A stretch of 64,000 nucleotides of DNA from an uncultured Collinsella sp. (GCA_934647195.1 CAKUFD010000004.1:131199-195198), one strand, 5' to 3'. Counted from the stretch's first letter, positions 36,062-44,630 are shown. Program-made: numbers and translations. The notes: generated by a model not told the origin, from the sequence alone.

Positions 36062-37030
36062 ATGTCTAAGAAAAAGCCTTGTGCGCTTAAGGGAACCGCG
36101 GCGGCGATTGCTGCCATTCCGTATCACGAGCCGCAGCAGGCAGATAATCGCTGCCTTGAGGGCTCATGGGATCTGCACACCCATTCGACGTTCTCGGATG
36201 GCGAATATACAGTAGACGAGCTTATCGAGCAGGCGCGTGCTTGCGGTTTGGCGCGTCTGGCCATCACTGATCACGATAGCGTGTCTCAGCTGTCCTACAT
36301 TCGCGATCGAGCATGCGCCCTCGACTTCCCGGTGCTTGCGGGGTGTGAGGTTTCTACTATCAACCCCAAGACCGGCAAGAAGGTACACATCCTGGCGTAT
36401 GGCCTTGAGGCTACATCCGATGGATCGGGTCCGCTTGAGCGCATCGTGGCCCAAACGCAGTACCTGCGCACGGCGAATAGCCTGTGGCAGGCTTGGCGTC
36501 TCAAGCAGGCGGACGTTGAGTTCTCGGGCAAGCGCCTTTCCATCGATGAGGTTTGCGAGGTTGCTGGCCAAAGCACGAGCGTCTACAAGACGCATATCAT
36601 GCAGGCGCTGACGGGACGCCCTAAAAACGATCCCGACTATCAGTTCTGCTGGGATGTGTTCTTCAAGAAAGACGGCATCGCCGCGCGTTCTATCGAGTAC
36701 CCCAAGGTCAAAAAGGTGGTGCGCGCCATTCGCGAGCAGGGCGGCGTACCGGTACTCGCCCATCCGGGGCAAAAAGACTCGTGGTCTGCCATTCCCGATC
36801 TGATTCCCTGCGGCCTTATGGGCATCGAGGCATATCATCCTTCGCATACACCAGAAGACGTTGCCCAGGCCTTTGAGGCTGCGGAGCGTTTTGGCTTGTT
36901 CATTACCGGCGGCAGCGATTTCCATGGCCGCTATAGCTCTGCTCCTTGTCTGGGCGCTGCGTACCTGGCGCCGCAGGAGGCCACCGAGCGCCTGGAGGCA
37001 CTTTTCGAGATTGAACAGACGCTGCGATAG
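36062..37030 (+). CDS. PHP-domain phosphoesterase, second copy
   Basis: A 322-residue paralogue of the gene at 34633. It has all the metal motifs (WDLHTHSTFSDG, ITDHDSVSQLSYIRDRA, GCEVSTINPKTGKKVHI, VLAHPGQKDSW, GGSDFHGRYSS) plus an N-terminal extension of about 35 residues (KKKPCALKGTAAA). Shared blocks GLEAT-DGSGPLERIV and SVYKTHIMQALTG show close duplication. It starts 94 bases after phnO with GGGAGGGTTCT before the ATG, so it may have its own promoter. Candidate for the second hydrolytic step, or for a different cyclic or phosphodiester substrate. Confidence 0.8.
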   Translation: MSKKKPCALKGTAAAIAAIPYHEPQQADNRCLEGSWDLHTHSTFSDGEYTVDELIEQARACGLARLAITDHDSVSQLSYIRDRACALDFPVLAGCEVSTINPKTGKKVHILAYGLEATSDGSGPLERIVAQTQYLRTANSLWQAWRLKQADVEFSGKRLSIDEVCEVAGQSTSVYKTHIMQALTGRPKNDPDYQFCWDVFFKKDGIAARSIEYPKVKKVVRAIREQGGVPVLAHPGQKDSWSAIPDLIPCGLMGIEAYHPSHTPEDVAQAFEAAERFGLFITGGSDFHGRYSSAPCLGAAYLAPQEATERLEALFEIEQTLR

Positions 37031-37069
37031 GATTCGGAGCCCCTGCCCTCCCGTCCAAAATCGCGGTTG

Positions 37070-37109
37070 TAAAAGAGTCCGTGCAAGACTGTGGTCCTGC
37101 GCGGACTCT
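37070..37109 (-). terminator. Hairpin between convergent PHP and carboxypeptidase genes
   Basis: An 8-bp stem (37074-37081 with 37102-37109) with a 20-base loop. Read on the minus strand it is followed by TTTTAC, fitting the end of the carboxypeptidase transcript; on the plus strand there is no T-run. Confidence 0.55.
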
Positions 37110-37136
37110 CATCATGTATCGATGCGCCGGGACACT

Positions 37137-38498
37137 CTAGTTTGTGCTGTCGATCTCCAGGGGAGAGGGGGCCGTTGCGACAAGACTGGACTCAGCTTGT
37201 TGGGGCTGTCCCGTTACCAGGCGGAAGAGGCGGTCGAGCTGGACCAGGCACCATTCCAAAGGATTCGGCGCCGCCTGGTCTTGAGCGCAGACGAGCTTGA
37301 CGGTGGCAACGGTATGACCATCTTGCACAAGGGTAAGGGTGCCCGCGTCGTCGCCGCGCTTGATGTCGCCCGAGAGCGTCTTGAGGTCGAGTTTCTGTTC
37401 GACCTCTCCGGCGAGGCTGAATATCTGCGCCGTTTGCGTAGGGTCCTCGGCGGTGACGTCGATGGTCTTATCGGTCCAGTCGGAATCGGTGGCGCGCGCT
37501 ACGAGCTGTCGGCCATCGGCGGCGGTCACGTTCGAGGTGACGGCAGGGTAGTCGACGATGTGGTCGTAATACCAGTTGGCGAGGGTGAGGGTGTCGGCAA
37601 AGCGCACCTCGTCGCCGTCGCACCCAAGCACGACGGTGTAGATCTCACCGCCGTTATCGCGCGAGAACACGCCCACAAAGCACTGCAGGGCCTCGTAGGT
37701 GCCACCTGTTTTTCCGCCGATGTTGCCGTTTGTGCCCAAGATTTTGTTGCGCTCGATCATCGTGATCTCGCGCTCGGTGCCGTCGGCGCCGGTGACGTGT
37801 GCCACGTTGTCGGTGGAAGAGGTGAGTGAGCGGAAGTCATCGTTGCTCATAGCGTAGGCGAACATGGTTGCGACATCGCGTGCAGAGGAGTGCATATCGC
37901 CCTCCCAGCCGTCGAAATCAAGGCCATGGGGGTTGGTGAATTTGCTGTCCATGCCCAGCTCCTGGGCTTTTTTGTTCATGGCGTCGATAAAGACACCGTA
38001 GGGGTCGTCGGAGGAGGGGTCGATAATCGCGCCGATCGAGCGTGCAATCGCCATGCCGGCGTCGTTGCCCGAGGGGATAAGGAGTGCGCGCAGCGCCGTC
38101 TCGAGCGTCATGGTGTCGCCCTCTTTGAGATCTGCCGAGGACTGGCCCACGGTCGCGGCGGCGTGATCGACGGTGACGGTGGTGTCGAGCGGTGCGTTGT
38201 CGAGTGCCACAATGGCGGTCATGACCTTGGTGATCGAGGCGATTTTCACCTGCTCGTCGGCCGCGCGCTCGTAATAGACCGTGCCGTCTTTGCCCACGAC
38301 GATGGCGTGACGTGCCGAGATGTCGGGACGGTCCGCCGCGACGTCCTGCCGCTCGGATTCGGCGGTGCCGCAGATGATATCGGTGTCGGGTTGGTCTGCC
38401 AGCGCTACTGCAGGCATGGCGGTGATGCACAAGGCGCAAAGGAGTGCCGCTATAAAGGCGGAGAGACGAAGGTTCAGGGCGTTATGGCGGGTGCTCAC
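37137..38498 (-). CDS. D-alanyl-D-alanine carboxypeptidase (DacA/DacF-like)
   Basis: A 453-residue penicillin-binding protein 5-type enzyme that trims the terminal D-Ala from peptidoglycan stem peptides outside the membrane. A signal peptide (to about 35, ALA before DQ) is followed by the peptidase S11 motifs SITK (88-91, nucleophile Ser88), SGN (143-145) and KTG (263-265). A C-terminal domain follows, and the end lacks a clear membrane anchor helix, though a hydrophobic WCLVQLDRLFRLV segment could be amphipathic. Start is GTG 38498 with only a weak ribosome site. It is the only minus-strand gene between the phn and pst genes. Confidence 0.9.
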   Translation of the reverse strand: MSTRHNALNLRLSAFIAALLCALCITAMPAVALADQPDTDIICGTAESERQDVAADRPDISARHAIVVGKDGTVYYERAADEQVKIASITKVMTAIVALDNAPLDTTVTVDHAAATVGQSSADLKEGDTMTLETALRALLIPSGNDAGMAIARSIGAIIDPSSDDPYGVFIDAMNKKAQELGMDSKFTNPHGLDFDGWEGDMHSSARDVATMFAYAMSNDDFRSLTSSTDNVAHVTGADGTEREITMIERNKILGTNGNIGGKTGGTYEALQCFVGVFSRDNGGEIYTVVLGCDGDEVRFADTLTLANWYYDHIVDYPAVTSNVTAADGRQLVARATDSDWTDKTIDVTAEDPTQTAQIFSLAGEVEQKLDLKTLSGDIKRGDDAGTLTLVQDGHTVATVKLVCAQDQAAPNPLEWCLVQLDRLFRLVTGQPQQAESSLVATAPSPLEIDSTN

Positions 38499-38587
38499 AA
38501 TCGCTCGCTTTCATTTAGTGTTGGAGGGTGATGCCAGCGCAATCGCGCAACGGCTTCCAGTATAGCTGCAATTGACGTGGAGGGGAC

Positions 38588-38725
38588 GGTTGGGTCGGTC
38601 GGGGCGGGCCTATATATCGTCCTGGCGCAGTTACGCAGAGGGGTCTCCCGTTCATTTTGAACGGGAGACCCCTCGAGTATGTTTGAGTACAGGATGATAT
38701 ATAGGCCCGCCCGCCCGACCCAACC
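38588..38725. repeat. Nested 138-base palindrome in a divergent intergenic region
   Basis: Outer arms 38588-38623 and 38691-38725 pair over about 33 positions with one mismatch, one bulged G and one G-T pair. Inside is a second perfect 17-bp stem (38638-38654 with 38658-38674) with a TTT loop. The gaps between stems are 14 and 16 bases. It lies between divergent gene starts (38498 minus and 38921 plus), where no gene ends, so it is not an ordinary terminator. The rest of the 422-base gap should hold both promoters; I see no other clear structure. Confidence 0.85.
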
Positions 38726-38920
38726 GAGGTGGGCTGGACGGCAATTGGTGCCAAGCTTATGTGGGGCTCGACATCCCGGGCCCCTCTCCAAGCCTGCATG
38801 GAGCCAAAACCTCTCGCAACCTGCGTCTTTACGATTCCCTGACATATCGTTTATTCCGTCATGAAAGCGTATGCGTACTATCGGCAAGGTAACGTAGAAA
38901 TGATTGGGGAGGTATCGCGC

Positions 38921-39811
38921 GTGAGTGAACCTGCTGTTGATGTAGCGTCTGCCGAGATTGGCCTTGATTCTGCAGATGCCATGGCCCTGGCGGCCGAGGA
39001 GGCGCATGAGCGCGAAATGATGGGCGAAATGCCCCAGGTCTTTGCGCAGCTGCCTCAGCATGAGGTGCGCATGTCGGTGTCGCATCTCGACCTTTTTTAC
39101 GGCGATCATCAGGCATTGAAAAACGTGAATATCGACATTCGCGAACGCGAGATCACCTCGTTCATCGGCCCTTCTGGCTGCGGAAAGTCGACTCTGCTCC
39201 GCTGCCTCAATCGCATGAACGATTACGTAAAGGATTGTCGTGTTGAGGGCGAGATTGCCCTCGATGGCCGTGATATCTATCGCGATTACAACGTCACGCG
39301 CCTGCGCCAGCAGGTGGGCATGGTGTTTCAGCGCCCCAATCCGTTCCCTATGAGCATTTACGACAACGTGGCCTACGGTCCGCGCGGCCTTGGTATCAAG
39401 AGTCGCTCCGAGCTTGACGGCATCGTTGAGGAGTCGCTGCGCTCTGCTGCGCTTTGGGACGAGGTCAAGGACAAGCTCAAGTCTTCGGGCCTGGGCCTTT
39501 CCGGTGGCCAGCAGCAGCGCTTGTGCATCGCACGCGCCCTTGCGGTCAAGCCCGAGGTCCTGCTTATGGATGAGCCCACGAGCGCTCTCGACCCCGTGTC
39601 GACGGTGCAGATCGAGCAGCTTGCATGCGAGCTGCGCGAGAAGTACTCGCTCGTGGTGGTCACGCACAACATGCAACAGGCTTCGCGCATTTCGGACTCG
39701 GTGGCCTTTTTCCTGCTGGGCGAGCTGATCGAGCACGCTCCCACGGCTGAGCTTTTCCGTGCGCCCAAGGATTCGCGCACGGCCGATTATCTGACGGGTC
39801 GCTTCGGCTGA
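38921..39811 (+). CDS. pstB: Phosphate ABC transporter ATPase PstB, without neighbouring pstSCA
   Basis: ATPase of the high-affinity phosphate importer, 296 residues. Motifs: [20 protein letters not shown]-loop [44 protein letters not shown] and the H-loop [12 protein letters not shown] 38921 has GGGGAGG eight bases upstream and was chosen over ATG 38861, which has none. Even so, about 50 Ala/Glu-rich residues precede the usual family start. pstS, pstC, pstA and phoU are not beside it. The PhoB/PhoR-like genes follow 66 bases downstream. Confidence 0.9.
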   Translation: MSEPAVDVASAEIGLDSADAMALAAEEAHEREMMGEMPQVFAQLPQHEVRMSVSHLDLFYGDHQALKNVNIDIREREITSFIGPSGCGKSTLLRCLNRMNDYVKDCRVEGEIALDGRDIYRDYNVTRLRQQVGMVFQRPNPFPMSIYDNVAYGPRGLGIKSRSELDGIVEESLRSAALWDEVKDKLKSSGLGLSGGQQQRLCIARALAVKPEVLLMDEPTSALDPVSTVQIEQLACELREKYSLVVVTHNMQQASRISDSVAFFLLGELIEHAPTAELFRAPKDSRTADYLTGRFG

Positions 39812-39877
39812 TACGACACGACAGCGCGTGCTGCCGGTGTATGATGGCAAACAGATGCAAACGGGGAGGAGTACCTC

Positions 39878-40558
39878 ATGATTTACTACGTGGAAGACGA
39901 CGATAACATCCGAGGGCTTACCCTGTATGCACTCAAACAGCAAGGTATCGAGGCAGAAGGGTTCTCGTGCGATAGCGAGTTCAAGGCGGCGGTTGCGCGT
40001 CGTGTGCCCGACGCCGTGCTTTTGGACATTATGTTGCCTGATACCGACGGCCTCGAGATCATGCGCCGTCTTCGTGCCGATTCCGAGACCGCAACGGTCC
40101 CCATCATGATGCTCACCGCAAAGGATACCGAGCTCGATAAGGTTGTTGCCCTCGATGGCGGCGCCGACGATTACCTCACCAAGCCGTTCTCGCTCATGGA
40201 GCTCACCAGTCGCTGCCGTGCGCTGCTTCGTCGCGGTGGTATGACCAAGAAGGTGAGTGACACGTTGTCCTCGCAGGGCATCACGCTGTCTCCCAGTCGC
40301 CGCGAGGTCGCAGTCGATGGCAACGAGATCAAGCTCACGCTGCGTGAGTTCGATCTTCTTGAGTACCTTATGCGCAAGCCCGGCATTGTCTTTTCACGCG
40401 AGGCCCTGCTGCAAAGCGTTTGGGGCTGGGACTTCGACGGCGGCTCGCGTACGGTCGACGTGCACGTCCAGACGCTTCGCCAAAAGTTGGGCGACCATGC
40501 CTCCTGCATCGAGACGGTGCGCGGTGTGGGTTATCGCTTTGCCGGACACGAGGCGTAG
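39878..40558 (+). CDS. OmpR/PhoB-family response regulator
   Basis: A 226-residue DNA-binding regulator: receiver domain with acidic pocket VEDDD, phosphoacceptor Asp50 (VLLDIMLPDTDG) and Lys in TKPFS, then a winged-helix domain (LTLREFDLLEYLMRKPG, VDVHVQTLRQKL, ETVRGVGYRF). GGGGAGGAG precedes the ATG. It is followed six bases later by the histidine kinase and preceded by pstB, so a PhoB-type role in phosphate control is likely, and it may control the nearby phn genes; this is by context. Confidence 0.88.
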   Translation: MIYYVEDDDNIRGLTLYALKQQGIEAEGFSCDSEFKAAVARRVPDAVLLDIMLPDTDGLEIMRRLRADSETATVPIMMLTAKDTELDKVVALDGGADDYLTKPFSLMELTSRCRALLRRGGMTKKVSDTLSSQGITLSPSRREVAVDGNEIKLTLREFDLLEYLMRKPGIVFSREALLQSVWGWDFDGGSRTVDVHVQTLRQKLGDHASCIETVRGVGYRFAGHEA

Positions 40559-40564
40559 TCGAAT

Positions 40565-41995
40565 ATGGCGGCAATAGCTGCGGAATCGCACCGGTCGCTT
40601 TCCAAGCGCGTGTTTGGGACCATCTTTGTCATCGCCATGGTGATCATCGTGGCGCTTACGGGCGTGGGAACGGCGTTTATCCAAAATCGCTTGGCGACCC
40701 TCACACGCGGGGGGATTTCCAACCAACTGGACGTTGTGGCTGCGGCACTTGACGGTTCCGAAGACGAAATATCGATGCTTCGCCATCTCGATATCGAAAA
40801 CGCACGCGTCACGTTGGTGGATGCCGATGGCTTTGTTCTTTATGACAGCGAAGAGTCGCCTGCGATGCTGCCCAATCACAAGGATCGCCCCGAGATTTCC
40901 CAGGCGCTCAAGGAGGGTAGGGGCTCTTCTCAGCGCTCGAGCTCAACCTTGGGCGAGGTCATGCTTTACGAGGCAAAGCGCCTGGAAGATGGACATGTGG
41001 TGCGCCTTTCACAGGCGCAGTCGGGCTTTTTGACCGTTTTGCTTTCGGTGATCGGCCCCATTCTCGTCATGGCGCTTGTCTGCATCGTCGGCCTGTTTTT
41101 TGTGGCTCGTCGTGAGTCGCGGGCTATTATCGCGCCGTTGTGCGAGGTGGACCTTGATCATCCGCGTCGAAATGCTGACGCGGCATATGCCGAGATGATC
41201 CCCATGCTCGAGCGTATCGAATCGCAGCGCCAAGAGCTCAAACGTCAGATGCGCGTTTTGGCGGACAACGACCGTATGCGTCGCGAGTTTACGGCCAATG
41301 TGACCCATGAGCTCAAAACGCCGCTCACGACCATTTCGGGTTACGCCGAGCTGATCGAAAACGGTTTGGTGGCGAGCGAGGACGACCAGCGAGATTTTGG
41401 CCGTCGTATCCATAGCGAGGCTACGCGTCTTGCGGCACTCGTCAACGATATCTTGACCCTTTCGAGTCTCGACGAGGCCGAGCACGGCGATGCGGACGTC
41501 TCGAAGAGCGTTCTGGGCGCCTCCGAGCCCGTTGACCTGTCGCGCGCCGTGGACGCGGTCTGTCAGCGCTTGGAATCGGTTGCGGATGCGAACGGTATTA
41601 CCTTGGTGCAAGATACGGGTCCGGCGATTGTTTTTGGTCTTCCGCGTCTGCTTGACGAAATGATTTACAACCTGACAAACAACGCCATCCGCTACAACCG
41701 CGAGAACGGTTCGGTCAACTTGTATTGCGGCGTCGATGACGAGGGTCGCCCGTACGTGCGCGTGCAGGATACCGGCATTGGCATCGCTCCTGAGGAATGT
41801 GGCAAGATTTTCGAGCGATTTTACCGTGTGGATAAAAGCCGATCCAAGGCGCGCGGCGGCACGGGTCTGGGGCTCGCCATCGTCAAGCATGCTGCTGTTT
41901 TTCACCATGCGCAGATTGACGTGCAAAGCGAGCTTGGTCAAGGAACAACCATCACGGTGCTCTTCCCCGTGCAGGACCCTTCGCTTTGGAGCTAG
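40565..41995 (+). CDS. Sensor histidine kinase, PhoR-like
   Basis: A 476-residue membrane kinase partner of the preceding regulator. Two helices (about 19-43 and 157-181) flank an extracellular domain of about 110 residues, longer than the tiny periplasmic part of E. coli PhoR and similar to Gram-positive PhoR. Then HisKA with His248 (VTHELKTPLTTISGYAELIE) and the HATPase domain (NNAIRYN, DTGIGIAPEE, GGTGLGLAIVKHAA). The ribosome site is weak, so expression may be coupled to the regulator six bases upstream. Confidence 0.88.
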   Translation: MAAIAAESHRSLSKRVFGTIFVIAMVIIVALTGVGTAFIQNRLATLTRGGISNQLDVVAAALDGSEDEISMLRHLDIENARVTLVDADGFVLYDSEESPAMLPNHKDRPEISQALKEGRGSSQRSSSTLGEVMLYEAKRLEDGHVVRLSQAQSGFLTVLLSVIGPILVMALVCIVGLFFVARRESRAIIAPLCEVDLDHPRRNADAAYAEMIPMLERIESQRQELKRQMRVLADNDRMRREFTANVTHELKTPLTTISGYAELIENGLVASEDDQRDFGRRIHSEATRLAALVNDILTLSSLDEAEHGDADVSKSVLGASEPVDLSRAVDAVCQRLESVADANGITLVQDTGPAIVFGLPRLLDEMIYNLTNNAIRYNRENGSVNLYCGVDDEGRPYVRVQDTGIGIAPEECGKIFERFYRVDKSRSKARGGTGLGLAIVKHAAVFHHAQIDVQSELGQGTTITVLFPVQDPSLWS

Positions 41996-42090
41996 TCGCG
42001 CTCCCCGCTTTATACGAAAAATAGAACGACAACGTATATATGCGCGATGTTGGGATATAAAATCTAAGTCTCAACGTATGAGGTCTGATG

Positions 42091-42115
42091 CGGCCCGCTT
42101 GGCGGGCTGTTTTTG
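42091..42115 (+). terminator. Terminator between the PhoR-like kinase and htpG
   Basis: An 8-bp stem including a G-T pair (42091/42092-42098 with 42102-42109) has a TTG loop and is followed by TTTTT. It lies only about 30 bases before the htpG start, so an htpG promoter would be upstream of it and the hairpin may partly attenuate; the spacer before it is AT-rich (41996-42070). Confidence 0.65.
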
Positions 42116-42143
42116 GGCGCCATTAAAGCGAAAGGATGCGTAT

Positions 42144-44159
42144 ATGCGCAAGTTCAAGACAGAGAGCAAAAAGCTGCTCGACCTGATGATCAACTCCATC
42201 TACACCAATAAAGAGATCTTCCTGCGCGAGCTTATCTCCAACGCTTCCGATGCTGTGGACAAGCTCAACTTCAAGAGCCTTACGGATAACGATGTAGATA
42301 TCGACAGTGCCGATCTTGCCATCCGCGTCTCCTTTGATAAGGACAATCGCACGCTCACTATCTCGGATAACGGCATTGGCATGACCGCAGAGGAGCTGGA
42401 GAAGAACCTGGGCACCATCGCCCACTCCGGCAGCCAGGAGTTCAAGACTGAGAACGCCGAGAGCCAGGGCGGCGATGTGGACATCATCGGCCAGTTTGGC
42501 GTGGGCTTCTATTCCGCTTTCATGGTGGCGAGCCGCGTGCGCGTTGTGAGCCGCGCTTTTGGTTCCGACGAGGCAAACGTGTGGGAGAGCGATGGCCTTG
42601 AGGGCTATACCATCGAGCCCGGCGAGCGCGCCAACCACGGTACCGACGTTATCCTGACGATCCGCGAGGACGAGGGCGGCGAAGATGGCGAGGGCTTTGA
42701 TACCTATCTGTCTGAGTGGGGTCTCAAGAACCTAATCAAGCAGTACAGCAACTATGTGCGCTATCCCATCCAGATGATGGTCACCAAGCATCGCGAGAAG
42801 CCTAAGCCCGAGGACGCCGGCGACGATTACAAGCCCGAGTGGGAAGACTATCAGGAGCTTGAGACCGTCAACTCTATGACTCCTATCTGGAAGAAGCGTG
42901 CCTCCGAGGTCGATCAGAAGGATTACAACGAGTTCTATAAGAGCACGTTCCATGATTTCGAGGACCCTGCGCGTACCATTTCTTTCCATGCCGAGGGCAC
43001 GCTCGAGTACGATGCGCTGCTGTTTATCCCCGGTCGTGCACCGTTTGACCTGTATAGCAAGGATTACGAGAAGGGCCTCGCGCTCTATAGCTCCAACGTG
43101 CTGATCATGGAGAAGTGCGCCGACCTGCTGCCCGACTACTTCAACTTCGTGCGTGGCGTGGTCGATTCTGCCGACGTTTCCCTTAACATCAGCCGCGAGA
43201 CGCTGCAGCAAAATCGTCAACTGCGTGCCATTGCCAAGCGCGTGGAGAAGAAGGTCTCTTCCGACCTCGAGGATATGCGCGATAACGATCGCGAGGCCTA
43301 CGAGAAGTTCTTTGAGAACTTTGGCCGCGGCCTTAAGTACGGCATCTACTCGAGCTATGGCATGAAGGCCGATGAGCTTGCCGACCTCCTGCTGTTCTAC
43401 AGCGCTAAAGAGCAGAAGATGGTCACGCTGGCCGAGTATGCCAAGGCCATGCCGGCAGACCAGAAGGCCATCTACTATGCTGCCGGTGATTCTCGCGAGC
43501 GCCTGGCCAAGATGCCCGTGGTGACGGGCGTGCTTGCTCGAGGATACGATGTCTTGCTGCTTACGGCCGATGTCGACGAGTTTACCTTCCAGGCCATGCG
43601 CACCTACAACGCTCAGGGTCTGCCCAAGGTCTATGAGGACGATGCTGCCCGCGAGGCTGCCGAGAAGGCTGTTGCCGATGGCGCTGAGCCCGAGACAGAG
43701 GACCGCTCTCTCGAGCTCAAGAACGTGGCGACCGGTGACCTTGACCTTGCGACCGAGGATGAGAAGAAGGATGCCGAGGAGGCGACCAAGGAGAACGAGT
43801 CGCTCTTCACGGCGATGAAGGACGCCTTGGGTGATAAGGTCGAGAAGGTCGCTGTTTCTGCACGTTTGACCGATGCTCCTGCGTGCATCACCACCGAGGG
43901 TCCGCTTTCGCTGGAGATGGAGCGCGTTTTGTGCCGCGATCCGTCCGCTGAGGCAGAGGGCATGCCCAAGAGCCAGCGTGTGCTCGAGCTCAATGCCAAG
44001 CATCCCGTGTTTGCAAAGCTTGTGGCCGCAAACGAGGCAGGCGATGCCGAGAAGATCAAGCTGTACGCCGGCCTTTTGTATGATCAGGCGCTGCTGGTCG
44101 AGGGTCTCTTGCCCGAGGATCCCGTGGCCTTCGCAGCAAGCATCTGCGAGCTAATGTAG
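42144..44159 (+). CDS. htpG: Molecular chaperone HtpG (Hsp90)
   Basis: Cytosolic Hsp90 homologue, 671 residues, an ATP-driven folding chaperone. ATG 42144 has AAAGGA and gives MRKFKTESKKLLDLMINSIY; the frame is open far upstream, but over the kinase gene. GHKL ATPase motifs: FLRELISNASDAVDK, ISDNGIGM, GTIAHSG and GQFGVGFYSAF. The middle domain contains IWKKRASEVDQKDYNEFYK and the catalytic-loop region NISRETLQQNRQLRAI. Near residues 500-560 is a Glu/Lys/Ala-rich stretch (DLATEDEKKDAEEATKE) before the C-terminal dimerisation domain. Followed by the palindrome series at 44182. Confidence 0.96.
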   Translation: MRKFKTESKKLLDLMINSIYTNKEIFLRELISNASDAVDKLNFKSLTDNDVDIDSADLAIRVSFDKDNRTLTISDNGIGMTAEELEKNLGTIAHSGSQEFKTENAESQGGDVDIIGQFGVGFYSAFMVASRVRVVSRAFGSDEANVWESDGLEGYTIEPGERANHGTDVILTIREDEGGEDGEGFDTYLSEWGLKNLIKQYSNYVRYPIQMMVTKHREKPKPEDAGDDYKPEWEDYQELETVNSMTPIWKKRASEVDQKDYNEFYKSTFHDFEDPARTISFHAEGTLEYDALLFIPGRAPFDLYSKDYEKGLALYSSNVLIMEKCADLLPDYFNFVRGVVDSADVSLNISRETLQQNRQLRAIAKRVEKKVSSDLEDMRDNDREAYEKFFENFGRGLKYGIYSSYGMKADELADLLLFYSAKEQKMVTLAEYAKAMPADQKAIYYAAGDSRERLAKMPVVTGVLARGYDVLLLTADVDEFTFQAMRTYNAQGLPKVYEDDAAREAAEKAVADGAEPETEDRSLELKNVATGDLDLATEDEKKDAEEATKENESLFTAMKDALGDKVEKVAVSARLTDAPACITTEGPLSLEMERVLCRDPSAEAEGMPKSQRVLELNAKHPVFAKLVAANEAGDAEKIKLYAGLLYDQALLVEGLLPEDPVAFAASICELM

Positions 44160-44181
44160 ATTAACGCCTGCGAATCCCTTC

Positions 44182-44255
44182 GGGCCGGTCCCCTTCAGTC
44201 GGTCGAACGTGGTTGCACGAACGTTCGCCCGACTGAAGGGGACCGGCCCTTTTCT
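44182..44255 (+). terminator. Long palindrome 1 after htpG, terminator-like
   Basis: A stem of 21 bp (44182-44202 with 44229-44249), one mismatch (44203/44228) and 7 more bp (44204-44210 with 44221-44227) closes the 10-base loop GGTTGCACGA. TTTTCTT follows at 44250-44256, so it can terminate htpG. The 28 paired positions are far more than a terminator needs. Its loop is related to those of the next two palindromes. Confidence 0.85.
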
Positions 44256-44296
44256 TATGGCGTTGGGAATCTACTGCGGGAATATCTGCTTGTGGG

Positions 44297-44362
44297 GTTG
44301 CGCCCGCTTTCTCCCCGGAGGTGTGGCTTTGCGAACACCTCCGGGGAGAAAGCGGGCGCAAC
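44297..44362. repeat. Long palindrome 2, perfect 28-bp stem
   Basis: 44297-44324 pairs with 44335-44362 without any mismatch, closing the 10-base loop GGCTTTGCGA (44325-44334). There is no T-run. The stem sequence is unrelated to that of palindrome 1, while loop length and sequence are shared. Confidence 0.9.
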
Positions 44363-44401
44363 TTGGCGGCCGTGAAGATACTCTGTCCAAGACGGGTCCC
44401 C

Positions 44402-44449
44402 GCCCCTCCCTCTGAGATGTTCGCGAAGCCACATCTCAGAGGGAGGGGC
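44402..44449. repeat. Long palindrome 3, perfect 19-bp stem
   Basis: 44402-44420 pairs with 44431-44449, closing the 10-base loop TCGCGAAGCC, which is the reverse complement of GGCTTCGCGA, one base different from the loop of palindrome 2. The element is thus in opposite orientation. A weak outer pairing (44394-44397 with 44455-44458) may extend it. The remaining sequence of the 44160-44630 gap holds no gene. Confidence 0.88.
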
Positions 44450-44499
44450 TGTGCCCCGAACTCCAAATATCGAAACGATTTGAAGAGTTTTTCTACAAG

Positions 44500-44515
44500 T
44501 GTACATTTATATACA
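44500..44515. promoter_or_regulatory. Possible operator before the YhgE/Pip pair
   Basis: TGTACATTTATATACA is an imperfect palindrome (12 of 16 positions symmetric) in an AT-rich stretch 115 bases before the first YhgE-like gene; TGTAC recurs at about 44564 and 44595. yhgE of Bacillus subtilis lies beside a TetR-family gene, so a repressor site is plausible, but no regulator gene is nearby. Confidence 0.3.
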
Positions 44516-44630
44516 ACTGTAGTATATTTCGTTGCGTTAAAAATAAGGCCTGGGCTGCGCAAATGTACAGGTGTATGCGTAGAATGGACCTAAATGTACT
44601 TCACTCGAACTCGTGATTGGATGGCTCTGC

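Noticed and set aside
38588..38725. Invertible promoter flanked by inverted repeats
   Set aside because: The enclosed segment is itself largely palindromic, so inversion would hardly change it, and no recombinase gene is near.
44203..44228. SOS-box-like TCGAAC ... GTTCG in palindrome 1
   Set aside because: Half-sites are separated by the 10-base loop plus stem bases, not the 4-base spacing of actinobacterial LexA boxes; they are simply the inner stem.
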